Shown here piece by piece: positions 63,948 through 64,000 of a stretch of 64,000 nt of DNA. Position numbers and translations under genes: made by a program. Location: NCBI GenBank assembly GCA_016124195.1, contig WGOE01000007.1:19340-83339 (forward strand), read 5' to 3'. Numbering within the stretch: the first letter of the stretch is position 1; every line of letters starts with the position of its first letter. The notes below the pieces were generated by a model that did not search any database, was not told the origin of the DNA, and saw nothing but the letters and a program-made list of their open reading frames with translations. The DNA is from a bacterium. GTDB taxonomy: Bacteria; Pseudomonadota; Alphaproteobacteria; Rhodobacterales; Rhodobacteraceae.

Positions 63948-64000
63948 ATGGCGACTACGTTGGAGGTTCTCAGGGACTACGGGGTTGAGATCCGTGCGAA
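63948..64000 (+). CDS. Start of an ORF cut by the window edge
   Basis: An ATG preceded by GGGGAG at good distance opens a frame reading MATTLEVLRDYGVEIRA up to the last base. Position 210 bases inside the presumed mobile-element end suggests a recombinase or transposase, but 17 residues do not allow an assignment. Confidence 0.4.
   Translation, partial: MATTLEVLRDYGVEIRA

Noticed and set aside
1..64000. CRISPR array
   Set aside because: The only tandem repeats are short units without unique spacers (20279-20338, 20675-20761).

Overview
The window is about 64 kb of GC-rich, densely coding DNA and looks like the chromosome or a large replicon of an alphaproteobacterium, most likely Rhodobacteraceae (Rhodobacter/Paracoccus/Gemmobacter-like). 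The reasons are the strongly G/C third positions, the Rhodobacter-like PRPP synthetase sequence, a LpxQ-type lipid A oxidase candidate, and many ATGA-coupled ABC operons. Species is an inference. I saw no rRNA, convincing tRNA or CRISPR array.

Layout. (1) 1-6468, minus strand: a K+-ATPase operon, an extra 27-aa membrane peptide followed by kdpF-kdpA-kdpB-kdpC-kdpD; kdpD runs off the left edge. (2) 6884-19363: a LacI-type regulator divergent from an 11-gene import/catabolic operon. The operon has a Tat-type binding protein, two permeases, two different MalK-like ATPases, a Gfo/Idh dehydrogenase, a sugar-isomerase-type TIM barrel, a DUF4432 epimerase-like protein, a MocD-like di-iron oxygenase, a MocE-like Rieske ferredoxin and a divergent PanB paralogue. 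It resembles rhizopine (moc) catabolism without being the known moc set. (3) 19440-22420: an MDR alcohol dehydrogenase with a tandem-repeat insertion, an intergenic 16-bp minisatellite, an ArsR/AHSA1 pair and a divergent RibD/DHFR-like reductase.

(4) 22653-30156: a PotABCD-like ABC operon and its probable LysR regulator, divergent from a three-gene cassette: BtpA-like TIM barrel, APRT-like phosphoribosyltransferase and a PRPP synthetase probably additional to the housekeeping one. (5) 30204-37672: alpha/beta hydrolase, NADPH:FMN reductase-like protein, EmrA/EmrB-type drug exporter, periplasmic catalase-like protein and a sugar-porter MFS protein. (6) 37669-45451: two large PhoB-wHTH/STAND-ATPase regulators flanking an AraC-type regulator, then a carboxymuconolactone-decarboxylase-type protein and an SPW-repeat membrane protein. 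(7) 45452-46590: 1.1 kb with no convincing gene. (8) 46591-53919: lipid A oxidase-like beta-barrel, arylsulfatase, a perfect 22-bp inverted repeat between convergent genes, and a 1605-aa DMFase-like/DUF4082/cadherin protein.

(9) 54238-60467: LysR regulator divergent from dabB-dabA (energy-coupled inorganic-carbon uptake), followed by an HPP/CBS membrane protein. (10) 60790-64000: a visibly AT-richer sulfotransferase-like gene, a 67-aa protein and gmd, then a mobile-element junction. At the junction are a low-GC two-sORF unit with its own intrinsic terminator, an IS66 remnant next to its ribosome-binding site, and a palindromic break where a second element appears to begin and run off the right edge.

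The candidates most likely to be new are the moc-like operon, with its complementary-degenerate ATPase pair and altered PanB paralogue, the PRPP/phosphoribosyltransferase cassette, and the sORF pair at the IS66 junction.
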